Shown here: one piece after another, positions 1 through 8,311 of the stretch
Numbering within the stretch: the first letter of the stretch is position 1
Layout of the letters: the number at the start of each line of letters is the position of its first letter
Source of the DNA: Thermoactinomyces vulgaris
GTDB taxonomy: Bacteria > Bacillota > Bacilli > Thermoactinomycetales > Thermoactinomycetaceae
Assembly (NCBI RefSeq): GCF_003688725.1
Contig: NZ_REFP01000007.1
Location: 88,291-152,290 of the forward strand
DNA length: 64,000 bases
Direction: 5' to 3'
Program-made: the position numbers and the translations under genes
Notes under the pieces: model-generated
The model's input: the letters and a program-made list of their open reading frames with translations, nothing else
What the model was told of the DNA's origin: nothing
The model's database searches: none

Positions 1-54
1 GGGTATTGAATCTGTTTCTTTCTATTTGGCAAGACTGTTTCTATTGCAAACAGG

Positions 55-90
55 AAGGAGTTTTCTTGGAAAGCTCCTTTTTATTTTTTC
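55..90 (+). terminator. Rho-independent terminator of an upstream gene
   Basis: The arms AAGGAGTTTTC and GAAAGCTCCTT form an 11-bp stem (one G-T pair) around a TTG loop, followed by a T-rich tail. It should end a transcript entering from the left, so ytoI starts its own unit. No gene is visible in bases 1-54. Confidence 0.75.
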
Positions 91-148
91 TGTCTCCCGT
101 TTTGTAATATAATAGGTGTAACAGTAACGGCGAAGGAAGGGAAGGCAA

Positions 149-1459
149 TTGGCGACAAAGCATGAGCAAATTCTCAAATACATTGAGAGCTTGGAAGTGG
201 GACATAAAATATCTGTACGGCAAATTGCCAAAGAATTGAACGTGAGCGATGGAACCGCTTACAGAGCGATTAAAGACGCAGAGCTCAAGGGGCTTGTCCA
301 TGCCATTGAACGGGTGGGAACGGTGCGTATTGAGAAAAAGCAACGTTCCGATATTGAAAAATTGACATATGCCGAAGTGGTCAACATTGTGGACGGAAGT
401 GTTCTTGGCGGCCGGGCCGGTTTGCACAAGACGTTGAACCGCATGGTGATCGGAGCCATGAAATTGGAAGCCATGATGCGTTACGTGGAACCGGGGAACC
501 TTCTCATCGTCGGAAATCGGGATAATGTGCACAGGGTTTCGCTGGAAAGAGGATCCGCCGTGCTGATTACAGGCGGGTTTGATGCAACCGATGAAGTGAA
601 GCAGCTGGCGGACAAGCTGGAGTTGCCGGTGATCTCCAGCAGTTATGATACCTTTACGGTGGCGACGATGATCAACCGGGCGATTTATGACCGGCTGATC
701 AAAAAAGAGATCTTGATGGTGGAAGATGTGATCAAAACATCCAATCGTCCCGTTTATCTGCGGGCGGATGACACCATTTCCCGTTTTCACGAGTTGTTGC
801 GGGAAACCTCGCACAGCCGGTATCCGGTCACCGATGACAAAGACCGCGTGGTCGGGATGGTGACAGCGAAAGACGTGATGGGATTTCCCCCGGATGAGAA
901 AATTGAAAAAGTGATGACCAAAAATCCGATCACGGTGAATTTAAAGACATCCCTCGCTTCCGCCGCCCATGAAATGGTGTGGGAAGGCATTGAATTGTTG
1001 CCGGTCGTGGATGATTACCGGAAAATCATCGGGGTGATCAGCCGCGAAGATGTGATCAAATCGTTGCACTATATGCAAAAACAGCCGCAAGTCGGCGAAA
1101 CGATCCAGGAATTGAGTTTTCGCGGGTTCTCGGAAGAGGGAACCAATGGAGAAACCGTATTCAGCGGTCAAATCACCCCGCAAATGACGGATTCTTTGGG
1201 GATGTTAAGCACGGGGGTGTGCACCACGTTGATGACGGAGGCCGCCATTCGTGCCCTTCGCCGGAAACGGCGCGGGGATCTCACCATCCAAAATGTGACG
1301 CTTTATTTTTTAAAACCGGTTCAAATCGAAAGCAACGTAAAAATCCAACCCAAAATTTTGGATCTGGGGCGGAAACAGGCGAAAATGGATGTGGAAATGA
1401 TATTGGATCAACAAGTTGTGGCCAAAGCGCTCATCACAGCGCACGCCATCGACCGTTAA
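149..1459 (+). CDS. ytoI: DRTGG/CBS-domain regulatory protein YtoI
   Basis: A 436-residue cytoplasmic protein of the YtoI family. In order it shows an N-terminal winged-helix segment (residues about 15-55, with the run ISVRQIAKELNVS), a DRTGG-like domain (about 70-185), a CBS pair (about 190-310, with the second-repeat run VMTKNPITV) and a C-terminal hotdog-fold domain (about 320-436). CBS pairs usually bind adenine nucleotides; the ligand and target here are unknown. The start is TTG, placed by the purine-rich GGAAGGGAAGG just upstream. It stands alone between two terminators and is convergent with ytpI. The family call is firm from domain order and position beside ytpI-ytrI-ytrH; the regulatory role is inferred from the HTH and CBS domains. 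Confidence 0.85.
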   Translation: MATKHEQILKYIESLEVGHKISVRQIAKELNVSDGTAYRAIKDAELKGLVHAIERVGTVRIEKKQRSDIEKLTYAEVVNIVDGSVLGGRAGLHKTLNRMVIGAMKLEAMMRYVEPGNLLIVGNRDNVHRVSLERGSAVLITGGFDATDEVKQLADKLELPVISSSYDTFTVATMINRAIYDRLIKKEILMVEDVIKTSNRPVYLRADDTISRFHELLRETSHSRYPVTDDKDRVVGMVTAKDVMGFPPDEKIEKVMTKNPITVNLKTSLASAAHEMVWEGIELLPVVDDYRKIIGVISREDVIKSLHYMQKQPQVGETIQELSFRGFSEEGTNGETVFSGQITPQMTDSLGMLSTGVCTTLMTEAAIRALRRKRRGDLTIQNVTLYFLKPVQIESNVKIQPKILDLGRKQAKMDVEMILDQQVVAKALITAHAIDR

Positions 1460-1497
1460 AAAAAGCATGGACTTCATTGCCCATGCCGTCATGGTAA

Positions 1498-1535
1498 GCT
1501 CAAATCTCTTCAGGTTTGAGCCTTTTTGTTTTTTC
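1498..1535 (+). terminator. Terminator after ytoI
   Basis: GCTCAAA (1498-1504) pairs with TTTGAGC (1515-1521) and is followed by CTTTTTGTTTTTTC. It lies between the convergent ytoI and ytpI; the T-tract is on the plus strand. Confidence 0.8.
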
Positions 1536-1848
1536 AGGACTGTGAGGCTTCTTGTTTTTCTTGTCTCAGTTGTTTGAAATAGTGATGGTTTTTGATTCCG
1601 TAATATCCGTTGATCAGGCCCAGCACAAAAATGATGGCGATGAACACTCCCTGTATCGTTGTCGTTTGGATAGTGACAAATTGCAACAGGGCGATGGAGA
1701 CAAACATGACCCCCATATGGATATTCATCCGGGCCCGGTGAAGATGTTTGGATATTCCTTGTTGGCGACGCGATAAAATGCTGTTGAAAAAAGTTCCAAA
1801 AATGCTGATGCATATCAATGAAATCAACAGGATGACAAGGGCTTCCAC
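1534..1848 (-). CDS. ytpI: YtpI-like small membrane protein
   Basis: A 104-residue protein with three hydrophobic stretches: residues about 1-20, one around the FVSIALLQFVTI run, and a third around GVFIAIIFVLGLINGYYG. Length and place beside ytoI match YtpI, a small membrane family of unknown function. I chose GTG at 1848 because AGGAGG lies eight bases upstream (1857-1862); the ATG at 1893 is farther upstream, beyond that ribosome site. The C-terminus is charged. Family assignment rests on synteny and topology; no function is claimed. Confidence 0.7.
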   Translation of the reverse strand: MEALVILLISLICISIFGTFFNSILSRRQQGISKHLHRARMNIHMGVMFVSIALLQFVTIQTTTIQGVFIAIIFVLGLINGYYGIKNHHYFKQLRQEKQEASQS

Positions 1849-1971
1849 TGATAATACCTCCTGAAACCGCATGCGGCGTTTGGTCATGTCCAAGATGGAA
1901 CAAGGCGTTTTGCCTTTACGGCTAAAATGCCGGTTTCCTTTACATCATATCGTATATCTTAAAGCATTGCA

Positions 1972-2508
1972 TCAACCGTTCGTGTTTGCCACGTCATTGT
2001 TGAGGCTTTTGGCTTCCAGCCAGATTTTCAGCGTTTCATTGTACAACGAGACATATTTTAAGTGAACTTCCACTTTGGTGCGTTGGGTGTCATCAATGGT
2101 GACTTGTTCTTTTTCGAGGATCAGTTCAATGATATCCGGATTGTTGCTGATCCATTGCATGGATTTGTCCAGAAAGGGGGATAATTTTTTCTCGATCCGC
2201 GTTTTGACGGCGTCCGAGATAAAAGGCTGTTCGGCATCCACCTCCACAACGATTTTTTTGATTCGTTCTTCCTCGTCTTGCCGCCGGTTTCCTTTTTTGG
2301 TCAGTTGCTCAATTTCTTTCTCCAATTTCAGGATTTCTTTGTATTTTTGGTTGTTTGCATAATAGATGGTGTTTCTCTCGGAAAGCAAACCGTCCAGTTT
2401 TTGTCCGTAGACAATCAGAAAAATACTGCTGCCCGTGACAACGCCCAACAGGAACATTACAAAAGAACGGCGGTTTTTTTTCAGCATTTGCCAAACGCCA
2501 TTGGACAT
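1972..2508 (-). CDS. ytrI: Sporulation membrane protein YtrI
   Basis: A 178-residue protein with one N-terminal membrane anchor (residues about 17-34, FVMFLLGVVTGSSIFLIV). A predicted coiled coil follows (about 45-75), then a mixed alpha/beta extracellular or mother-cell-membrane domain. It starts three bases after the ytrH stop, so the two are co-transcribed in the order ytrH-ytrI. In B. subtilis the pair belongs to the sigma-E sporulation regulon and is needed for efficient sporulation; the biochemical role is not known. AAGGGG precedes the ATG. Size, anchor and gene pair all fit YtrI. Confidence 0.8.
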   Translation of the reverse strand: MSNGVWQMLKKNRRSFVMFLLGVVTGSSIFLIVYGQKLDGLLSERNTIYYANNQKYKEILKLEKEIEQLTKKGNRRQDEEERIKKIVVEVDAEQPFISDAVKTRIEKKLSPFLDKSMQWISNNPDIIELILEKEQVTIDDTQRTKVEVHLKYVSLYNETLKIWLEAKSLNNDVANTNG

Positions 2509-2511
2509 TTT

Positions 2512-2841
2512 TTAAAATTCCCCTTGGATCAACCAACGAACCAGGATGGTTCCTGTGTGGGCGCCCAAAAAAGCACTGACGATAAAAATCAATTGTTGGA
2601 ATGCTAAATTCAATTGTCCTCCCAAAATGGTGATTTCAAAATTTTTGATGGTGTCAAACGTTCCCCCGATGGCGGCAACCATGGCCCAGATTTTCAGCTG
2701 TTCGGACAACCGCAACATTTTGTACATCGGGTAATCATCCGCCACAAAAGCACCCAGTCCTCCCAACATGACTCCGCCCAACACAACGCCCAATGCAATC
2801 AGAAAATCCAAAATGGCTGTGGTCCAAAATTCCTGTTCCAT
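2512..2841 (-). CDS. ytrH: Sporulation membrane protein YtrH
   Basis: A 109-residue hydrophobic protein with about three membrane segments. The first is residues 10-33, with the glycine-rich VVLGGVMLGGLGAFVADDYP run typical of YtrH; a second is near MVAAIGGTFDTI; a third is at the C-terminus. It is first in the ytrH-ytrI unit and divergent from dnaE. A GGAGG lies ahead of the ATG at 2841. The family is tied to forespore/mother-cell development in Bacillus. The short space to dnaE must hold both promoters; I could not identify the sporulation promoter with confidence. Confidence 0.82.
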   Translation of the reverse strand: MEQEFWTTAILDFLIALGVVLGGVMLGGLGAFVADDYPMYKMLRLSEQLKIWAMVAAIGGTFDTIKNFEITILGGQLNLAFQQLIFIVSAFLGAHTGTILVRWLIQGEF

Positions 2842-2917
2842 CGCTTAACCGTCCTCCATTCGGTTTCTTCTATTCACCCTATGAGCGCTTCTTGTAAAAT
2901 ATGAGGACGACCTTCTT

Positions 2918-2926
2918 TGATATAAT
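2918..2926 (+). promoter_or_regulatory. Extended -10 promoter for dnaE
   Basis: TGATATAAT is an extended -10 (TGnTATAAT) with no good -35. The predicted start, near 2932, lies just ahead of the GGGAGG that serves dnaE. Confidence 0.5.
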
Positions 2927-2951
2927 GGGAGAAAGATGGGAGGTGATGGCT

Positions 2952-5900
2952 GTGGAACCGGATGATTTTGTCCACTTGCATCTTCACACGGAATACAGTT
3001 TGTTGGACGGGGCGGTCCGGATCAAAGAGGTGGTTGCCAAAGCAAAACAACTGGGGATGAAGGCATTGGCCATCAGTGATCACGGTGTGATGTACGGTGT
3101 GATCCCTTTTTACCGGGCCTGTCTGGAAGAAGGAATCAAACCCATCATTGGTTGTGAAATGTACTTGACGGACGATTACACGAAAAAACCGCCCCTCAAG
3201 GAGCAAAAAACATACCATTTGCTGCTCCTTGCCGAGTCCAATGAAGGATACCAAAATTTGATCCGCTTATGTACCGAAGCCCATCTGCGGGGATTTCACC
3301 ATAAACCGCGAATCGACCGGAATTTGCTTCGAAAACACGCGGCCGGTTTGATCGCAACCAGTTCTTGTCTGAAGGGGGAGATTCCGCAGGCGATTTTAAA
3401 CGGCCAATATGAAAAAGCCCGGCGTTTGATCCGGGAATATTTGGATATTTTTGGGAGAAATTGTTTTTATCTGGAACTGCAGGATCATGCATTGCCGGAA
3501 CAACAGCAGGTGAACCGGGTGCTGATCAAGTGGGCGGAAGAATTCAAGATTCCACTCATTGCCACCAACGATGTCCATTACGTGGAAAAAAATGATCATG
3601 AAATTCATGATTGTTTATTATGTATAGGAACAGGCAGTAAATTGGATGATGAGAATCGGTTTCGTTTCGGTTCGGATCAATTTTATTTAAAGTCGAAAGA
3701 TGAGATGAAGGAGCGCTTTCGGCATGTGCCGGAAGCCATCCGGAATACAGCCGAAATTGCCGAGCGTTGTCATGTGACGATTCCGCTCGGGCAAAAATGG
3801 TTCCCCCGCTTCCCTGTCCCGGACGGGATGAGCGCGAAAGATTTCTTGAAAAAACTATGTTTAAAGGGAGCGGAGGAAAGGTATGAAAAAATCACCGACG
3901 AAATTTTCAACCGACTTCACTATGAATTGGAAACCATTGATCAAATGGATTTGAACGATTATTTTCTGGTGGTTTGGGATTTTGTCCGTTTTGCGCATGA
4001 AAACGGGATTGCTGTCGGTCCCGGACGCGGTTCGGCTGCCGGAAGCCTTGTGGCCTATCTGCTGAACATCACCCAGATCGATCCTATCCGGTACGGACTG
4101 TTGTTTGAACGGTTTTTAAATCCGGAAAGGATCAGCATGCCGGACATCGATATTGACTTTAACTATGAGCGGCGGGATGAAGTGATTCGTTATGTTGTCA
4201 AAAAATATGGCGAGGATCACGTTGCGCACATCATCACCTTCGGAACCATGGCCCCCAGGGCGGCGGTCCGGGATCTGGGGCGTGTGATGGATTATCCTTA
4301 TCCGTCGGTGGACCGGCTGGCAAAAATGATTCCGGCAAGCCCCGGGATGACCATGCAGAAGGCCTATCAATCCGAACCACGGTTAAAACAGCAAACCTTG
4401 GATCCGGCGATGGGCAAATTGTTGAAAGCGGCGGAAAAAGTGGAGGGGATGCCGCGGCATGTATCCACTCATGCCGCCGGAGTGGTCATCTCCAGCGAAC
4501 CCCTGACCCGCTTCGTTCCGTTACAGGAAGGAAGTGAAGGGATTCCGCTGACGCAATATCCGATGGAAGTCTTGGAGAAGATCGGCCTTCTCAAAGTGGA
4601 TTTTTTGGGGCTTCGCAATTTGACCATTATTGAAAATGCGCTTCGTCTCATCAAAGAAACCCACGGACAGACACCGGATTTTTCGCAAATGGAATATGAC
4701 GATCCGGCCACCTACCGGATGTTGTCCCGGGGTGAGACCGTCGGTGTTTTCCAGTTGGAGTCTTTCGGGATGCGGCAAGTACTCAAAGAATTAAAGCCGA
4801 CCCATTTTGAGGACCTGATCGCGGTGCTCGCCTTATACCGTCCGGGTCCCATGGAACAGATTCCGCGGTTTATCCGCGCCAAACACGGGTTGGAAAAGGT
4901 GGATTATCTGCATCCGGATCTTGAAGAGATCCTGGAAAGCACGTACGGGATTATTGTCTATCAGGAGCAAATCATGAAAATCGCCGCCAAAATGGCCGGC
5001 TTTTCGCTGGGGCAGGCCGATATCTTGCGCCGGGCGGTCAGCAAAAAGGAAAAAAGCTTGTTGCTGGAACAGCGGCAGGCGTTTGTCAAAGGTTGCATCG
5101 GACAAGGCTATGATAAATCGACAGCAGAACAAATCTATGATTTGATTGTCCGGTTTGCCGATTACGGGTTTAACCGGAGCCATTCGGCGGCCTATGGCGT
5201 GCTGGCTTATCAAACGGCTTATTTGAAAGCCAATTATCCGCTTGAATTCATGACGGCGCTTTTGGCCACCGTGATGGAAAATCATGACAAAATGGCCGAA
5301 TATATTGAGGAAGCGAAAAGGATGAATTTGCCGGTTCTGCCTCCGGACATTCAAAAGAGCCAACTGACGTTTACGATGGAAGGCCGGGCGATCCGGTTCG
5401 GGCTGTTGGCCGTCAAAAATGTCGGCACTGCAGCCATCCGCAATATCATTGAAGCCCGGGAAGATGGTCCGTTTAAGGATCTGTTGGATTTGTGCCGGCG
5501 TGTGGACTTGCGAATCTGCAACCGGCGCGTCTTGGAATCGTTGATCGAATGCGGGGCGATGGATTCGTTTCCGGGGCATCGGGCGCAAAATTTATCCGTT
5601 CTCGACGATGTCATGGAACAGGCGTTGTTGGAAAAACAACTGGTCGACAAAGACCAGTTAAGCTTTGCTTTTTCCGGTTCAAACGGGGAGGACATTCAAT
5701 TTCACCTGTCCCAAAGCCGGGTGACCCCTTACTCACGGGAAGAAAAATTGGAAAAGGAAAAAGAGCTTTTGGGATTGTATTTGTCGGGCCACCCGTTGGA
5801 CGTTTATCAAGAAGAGATCCGAAAAACCACCACCCATACGATTCAGGAATTAAGGGGCCTGCCGAACAAAAGCCGGGTTTGGATTGCCGGACAAGTCACC

Positions 5901-6419
5901 AGATTGAAAGTTATTCAAACCAAAAGAGGGGAACCCATGGGCTTTATGACGCTTGCCGACCGGCACGGCGAAGTGGAAACGATCTTGTTTCCCAAAGCTT
6001 TCTCCCGATACCGGGATGATGTGCAAGACGGAGCGATGGTTCTGGTCAAAGGAAGTGTCCAAACCGACCCGGATGACCGGGTTCAAGTGGTTGTGGATGC
6101 ATTGATGGATTTGAAAGCGGTGAAAGCACGCCGATCGGACACTCCGCGGGGGTTGTATCTGCGCATCACTCCGGAGTTGGAACAAGCGGAAAGATTAAAC
6201 CGGTTAAAAGCAGTCATTCTTCAAAACCGGGGGCGGATTCCCGTTTATCTTTATTATGAGCGGTTGAAAAAAGTGCGTGCGTTGCCGGTTGAACAATACG
6301 GGATCGCATTGACGGAGGCATGTGTCAACCAACTGAAACAAATTGTCGGAGAAGAAGGGCTGCGGGTCAAAAGAGAGACGGAAGGCACAAACAGGCGGCA
6401 AGCCGCTAAGAGAAGGTGA
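2952..6419 (+). CDS. dnaE: DNA polymerase III subunit alpha (DnaE)
   Basis: The 1155-residue DnaE-type replicative polymerase, which in Bacillales extends RNA primers before handing over to PolC. Order: PHP domain at the N-terminus (HLHLHTEYSLLDGA), the polymerase palm with the acidic motif PDIDIDF near residue 396, helix-hairpin-helix and beta-binding regions, then an OB-fold near 975-1060 (VWIAGQVTRLKVIQTKRGEP). I prefer GTG at 2952, eight bases after GGGAGG. The ATG at 2946 is only two bases from that site, and the ATG at 2901 overlaps the -10. Length is close to B. subtilis DnaE (about 1115). The downstream phosphatase follows almost at once, probably on the same transcript. Confidence 0.95.
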   Translation: MEPDDFVHLHLHTEYSLLDGAVRIKEVVAKAKQLGMKALAISDHGVMYGVIPFYRACLEEGIKPIIGCEMYLTDDYTKKPPLKEQKTYHLLLLAESNEGYQNLIRLCTEAHLRGFHHKPRIDRNLLRKHAAGLIATSSCLKGEIPQAILNGQYEKARRLIREYLDIFGRNCFYLELQDHALPEQQQVNRVLIKWAEEFKIPLIATNDVHYVEKNDHEIHDCLLCIGTGSKLDDENRFRFGSDQFYLKSKDEMKERFRHVPEAIRNTAEIAERCHVTIPLGQKWFPRFPVPDGMSAKDFLKKLCLKGAEERYEKITDEIFNRLHYELETIDQMDLNDYFLVVWDFVRFAHENGIAVGPGRGSAAGSLVAYLLNITQIDPIRYGLLFERFLNPERISMPDIDIDFNYERRDEVIRYVVKKYGEDHVAHIITFGTMAPRAAVRDLGRVMDYPYPSVDRLAKMIPASPGMTMQKAYQSEPRLKQQTLDPAMGKLLKAAEKVEGMPRHVSTHAAGVVISSEPLTRFVPLQEGSEGIPLTQYPMEVLEKIGLLKVDFLGLRNLTIIENALRLIKETHGQTPDFSQMEYDDPATYRMLSRGETVGVFQLESFGMRQVLKELKPTHFEDLIAVLALYRPGPMEQIPRFIRAKHGLEKVDYLHPDLEEILESTYGIIVYQEQIMKIAAKMAGFSLGQADILRRAVSKKEKSLLLEQRQAFVKGCIGQGYDKSTAEQIYDLIVRFADYGFNRSHSAAYGVLAYQTAYLKANYPLEFMTALLATVMENHDKMAEYIEEAKRMNLPVLPPDIQKSQLTFTMEGRAIRFGLLAVKNVGTAAIRNIIEAREDGPFKDLLDLCRRVDLRICNRRVLESLIECGAMDSFPGHRAQNLSVLDDVMEQALLEKQLVDKDQLSFAFSGSNGEDIQFHLSQSRVTPYSREEKLEKEKELLGLYLSGHPLDVYQEEIRKTTTHTIQELRGLPNKSRVWIAGQVTRLKVIQTKRGEPMGFMTLADRHGEVETILFPKAFSRYRDDVQDGAMVLVKGSVQTDPDDRVQVVVDALMDLKAVKARRSDTPRGLYLRITPELEQAERLNRLKAVILQNRGRIPVYLYYERLKKVRALPVEQYGIALTEACVNQLKQIVGEEGLRVKRETEGTNRRQAAKRR

Positions 6420-6423
6420 GATT

Positions 6424-6918
6424 TTGTTTTATGAACATTCCTTGAAGTTGCTGAAAAAGCGCGGGGTTACCGTCGAAGGAATCGCAGAGATCGTTTATCA
6501 GTTGCAATCACCGTACAACAAGGATTTGTCACTTCAAACCTGCGTTGAAAATGTGAAAGCCGTATTGAAAAAAAGGGAAGTGCAACATGCCATTATCACG
6601 GGTGTGTCCTTGGATATGCTCGCAGAACAAAAGAAGTTGCCCGAGCCTTTTCAAACCATCATGGAAGTGGATGAACCGCTGTACGGAATTGATGAAATTC
6701 TGGCACTCAGTATTACGAATGTCTATGGAACCATCGGTCTGACCAGTTTTGGTTATTTGGATAAAAACAAAGTCGGGATCATGGAGAAATTAAATAACCA
6801 CGGGAAACAGATTCATGTGTTTTTGGATGATATTGTCGCCGGCGTGGCGGCGGCGGCATCCGCGCGGATTGCTCATCAACATCCCGATACAAATCCATAT
6901 ATGAAAAATCAACCTTGA
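6424..6918 (+). CDS. yutG: YutG-type phosphatidylglycerophosphatase A family protein
   Basis: A 164-residue soluble protein of the PgpA/YutG family. The run DEILALSITNVYGTIGLTSFGYLDK and the N-terminal YEHSLKLLKKRGV segment are characteristic. Family members have been linked to phosphatidylglycerophosphate dephosphorylation, but soluble YutG-like forms lack the membrane part of enterobacterial PgpA, so the exact substrate is uncertain. I chose TTG at 6424 because AAGGTGAG lies four bases upstream and this gives the usual length of about 165; the reading frame also stays open back into dnaE. It follows dnaE by four bases and ends at a strong terminator. Confidence 0.72.
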   Translation: MFYEHSLKLLKKRGVTVEGIAEIVYQLQSPYNKDLSLQTCVENVKAVLKKREVQHAIITGVSLDMLAEQKKLPEPFQTIMEVDEPLYGIDEILALSITNVYGTIGLTSFGYLDKNKVGIMEKLNNHGKQIHVFLDDIVAGVAAAASARIAHQHPDTNPYMKNQP

Positions 6919-6925
6919 TCTTTTT

Positions 6926-6961
6926 AAAGAAGTGTTTGCCGGGAGGCGGACACTTCTTTTT
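6926..6961 (+). terminator. Terminator of the dnaE transcript
   Basis: AAGAAGTGT pairs with ACACTTCTT, with the stem extended by G-T pairs, and a T-run follows. Confidence 0.8.
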
Positions 6962-7099
6962 GCATGTTTGTTCACAAGTTTTTCTTTTTATTTACTTTCT
7001 TTAATGAAAAATTCCCCTGATTGTTTATAATAAAAGTAGACGAAATCATTCACAAATTGTTTTTAGAATATTTTTTTATATTTGACAAGGAGGATGGGG

Positions 7100-7558
7100 A
7101 TGAAAAAGGCCATTCGCAGGTTGTGGAAACAGCAAGAGACCCGTGAACTGATGGATCCTGTGTATCATGAGCGATACTGTATCCATTTCGAAAAAGAAAA
7201 GATTTTTTTCGTTTCACTTATAAATGAAATAAAAAAAGAAGAAGTTTTCACGAGTGGAAAATTGGTTGCGCAAAAACTGGAGCCTGTGTACGAACGGTTT
7301 GAATCCGGGATAGATGATTATTTGGAAAGTGTGTTTGCATCAAAAAAAGTTTGGCGTTTTTTTGATGTGAATTACGGGTTGGATATCAGGGTGAACCGTC
7401 AGGCGGAAGAACCCGGATGGGAAGTGTGGATGGGCGAAGATTTGAGTTTTTTGACTTTGCAGCGTCGGGAAGTGAGGGAATATGTTTTGGGATTGATCAC
7501 CAAGGGGGAATGTTGGTTTCATAGAGAAGCCAAAAAAGAAATGGGTTTGGTGTTGTGA
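7100..7558 (+). CDS. Hypothetical soluble protein
   Basis: Not recognised. A 152-residue, strongly charged protein with no signal peptide or membrane segment. It is rich in Lys, Glu, Trp and Phe and looks mainly helical in the first half. The ATG at 7100 is preceded by AAGGAGG seven bases upstream; an in-frame ATG at 7094 abuts the ribosome site and is less likely. A TATAAT at 7026-7031 may be its -10. It stands alone between the dnaE terminator and a lipoprotein gene, at a spot where B. subtilis has other genes, so it may be lineage-specific. No function is proposed. Confidence 0.6.
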   Translation: MKKAIRRLWKQQETRELMDPVYHERYCIHFEKEKIFFVSLINEIKKEEVFTSGKLVAQKLEPVYERFESGIDDYLESVFASKKVWRFFDVNYGLDIRVNRQAEEPGWEVWMGEDLSFLTLQRREVREYVLGLITKGECWFHREAKKEMGLVL

Positions 7559-7568
7559 CAGGAAGTCC

Positions 7569-7594
7569 GGAAAAGCTCGGATGCGGGCTTTTCT
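7569..7594 (+). terminator. Possible terminator after the 7.1-kb hypothetical gene
   Basis: GGAAAAGC-TC pairs with G-CGGGCTTTTCT across a short loop. The U-run lies inside the 3' arm, so the call is tentative. Confidence 0.4.
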
Positions 7595-7717
7595 CCTGCG
7601 GAAGATCATAGATTTTGTTTATATAAATGTATAAAAACATAAATATAAAAAATGATCAGCGGGATGAAAAGCTGATTGGATACATAGGAAAAGATGGTTC
7701 AGAAAGGTGGAGTGCAG

Positions 7718-8107
7718 ATGAAAAACATCCGGTTTCCGGTCATTCTTTCTCTTTTGGCCGGTTTGATTTTGATGTCGGCTTGTGCCCATCCGGAAGCGAC
7801 AGACCGTTTATCCGGAAAAACGAAACACTGGGAAGCGGCGGTGGAATACCATCAAAGCGAAAACACCAGCGAAGAAAAACTGATGATCCGGTATATCGGC
7901 GGAGAAGCGGCTTTTGTGGGGCCGGTTCACTATCAGTTGAAATCCGGGCAAAAGGTTTTAAGCGAGGAGAAAACGTTTTTGGATGGCAATGGCCAGGCGG
8001 TCATGAATTCGGTTTTGAAAGACATTTCCCCGGTGGAGGAGACGGATCGGTTGACGCTGGAAATCCGGTGGGATCAACAAAAGGAGGAGGTTTTGTTGAC
8101 AAAATAA
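7718..8107 (+). CDS. Small lipoprotein of unknown function
   Basis: A 129-residue predicted lipoprotein. The N-terminal segment MKN-IRFPVILSLLAGLILMSAC is a lipoprotein signal with the cleavage Cys at residue 22 (lipobox MSAC). The mature part is about 108 residues, beta-rich in appearance, with the alternating runs ATDRL, LMIRYIG and RLTLEIRW, and resembles small Ig-like/FixH-type folds only in a general way. The start at 7718 is set by GGTGGAG upstream. It stands alone; an AT-rich tract with several TATAAA-like blocks precedes it. Not recognised beyond being membrane-anchored outside the cell. Confidence 0.65.
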   Translation: MKNIRFPVILSLLAGLILMSACAHPEATDRLSGKTKHWEAAVEYHQSENTSEEKLMIRYIGGEAAFVGPVHYQLKSGQKVLSEEKTFLDGNGQAVMNSVLKDISPVEETDRLTLEIRWDQQKEEVLLTK

Positions 8108-8230
8108 TGGTTTTCGGGGGAAGCATCCGGAACGATGGATAAAAGTCTGAAAATAAAGAAAAATAACCGTGCGCATCCGATGAGACAAGCACAGGCTTTG
8201 TGAGGGGTTATACAAAGTAACAACAGCCAT

Positions 8231-8259
8231 TTTCACTTCCCCGGCTGTTCTGGTATAAT
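8231..8259 (+). promoter_or_regulatory. Promoter of the malic enzyme-acc operon
   Basis: TGGTATAAT at 8251-8259 is an extended -10. A weak -35 (TTTCAC, 8231-8236) lies 17 bases upstream. The start of transcription would fall near 8266, just before the operator. Confidence 0.65.
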
Positions 8260-8269
8260 GTGACTTATT

Positions 8270-8284
8270 AGTGGTCAGACCACT
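8270..8284 (+). promoter_or_regulatory. FadR-type GntR operator
   Basis: AGTGGTCAGACCACT is a perfect palindrome with a CAG centre. Its core TGGTCAGACCA fits the FadR-subfamily pattern TnGTnnnACnA. It sits at about +4 to +18 of the predicted transcript of malic enzyme, the GntR gene and accDA, so binding should block initiation or early elongation. The GntR protein encoded 1.3 kb downstream is the obvious ligand (inference). Confidence 0.75.
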
Positions 8285-8311
8285 TATTCGGAGAAAAGGA
8301 GCGAATCGGTA

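Noticed and set aside
41-814. 257-codon ORF antisense to ytoI
   Set aside because: His/Phe-rich composition typical of antisense frames of real genes; ytoI on the other strand has full domain structure.
4833-5588. Long minus-strand ORF inside dnaE
   Set aside because: Antisense shadow of conserved polymerase sequence; no ribosome site or known motif.
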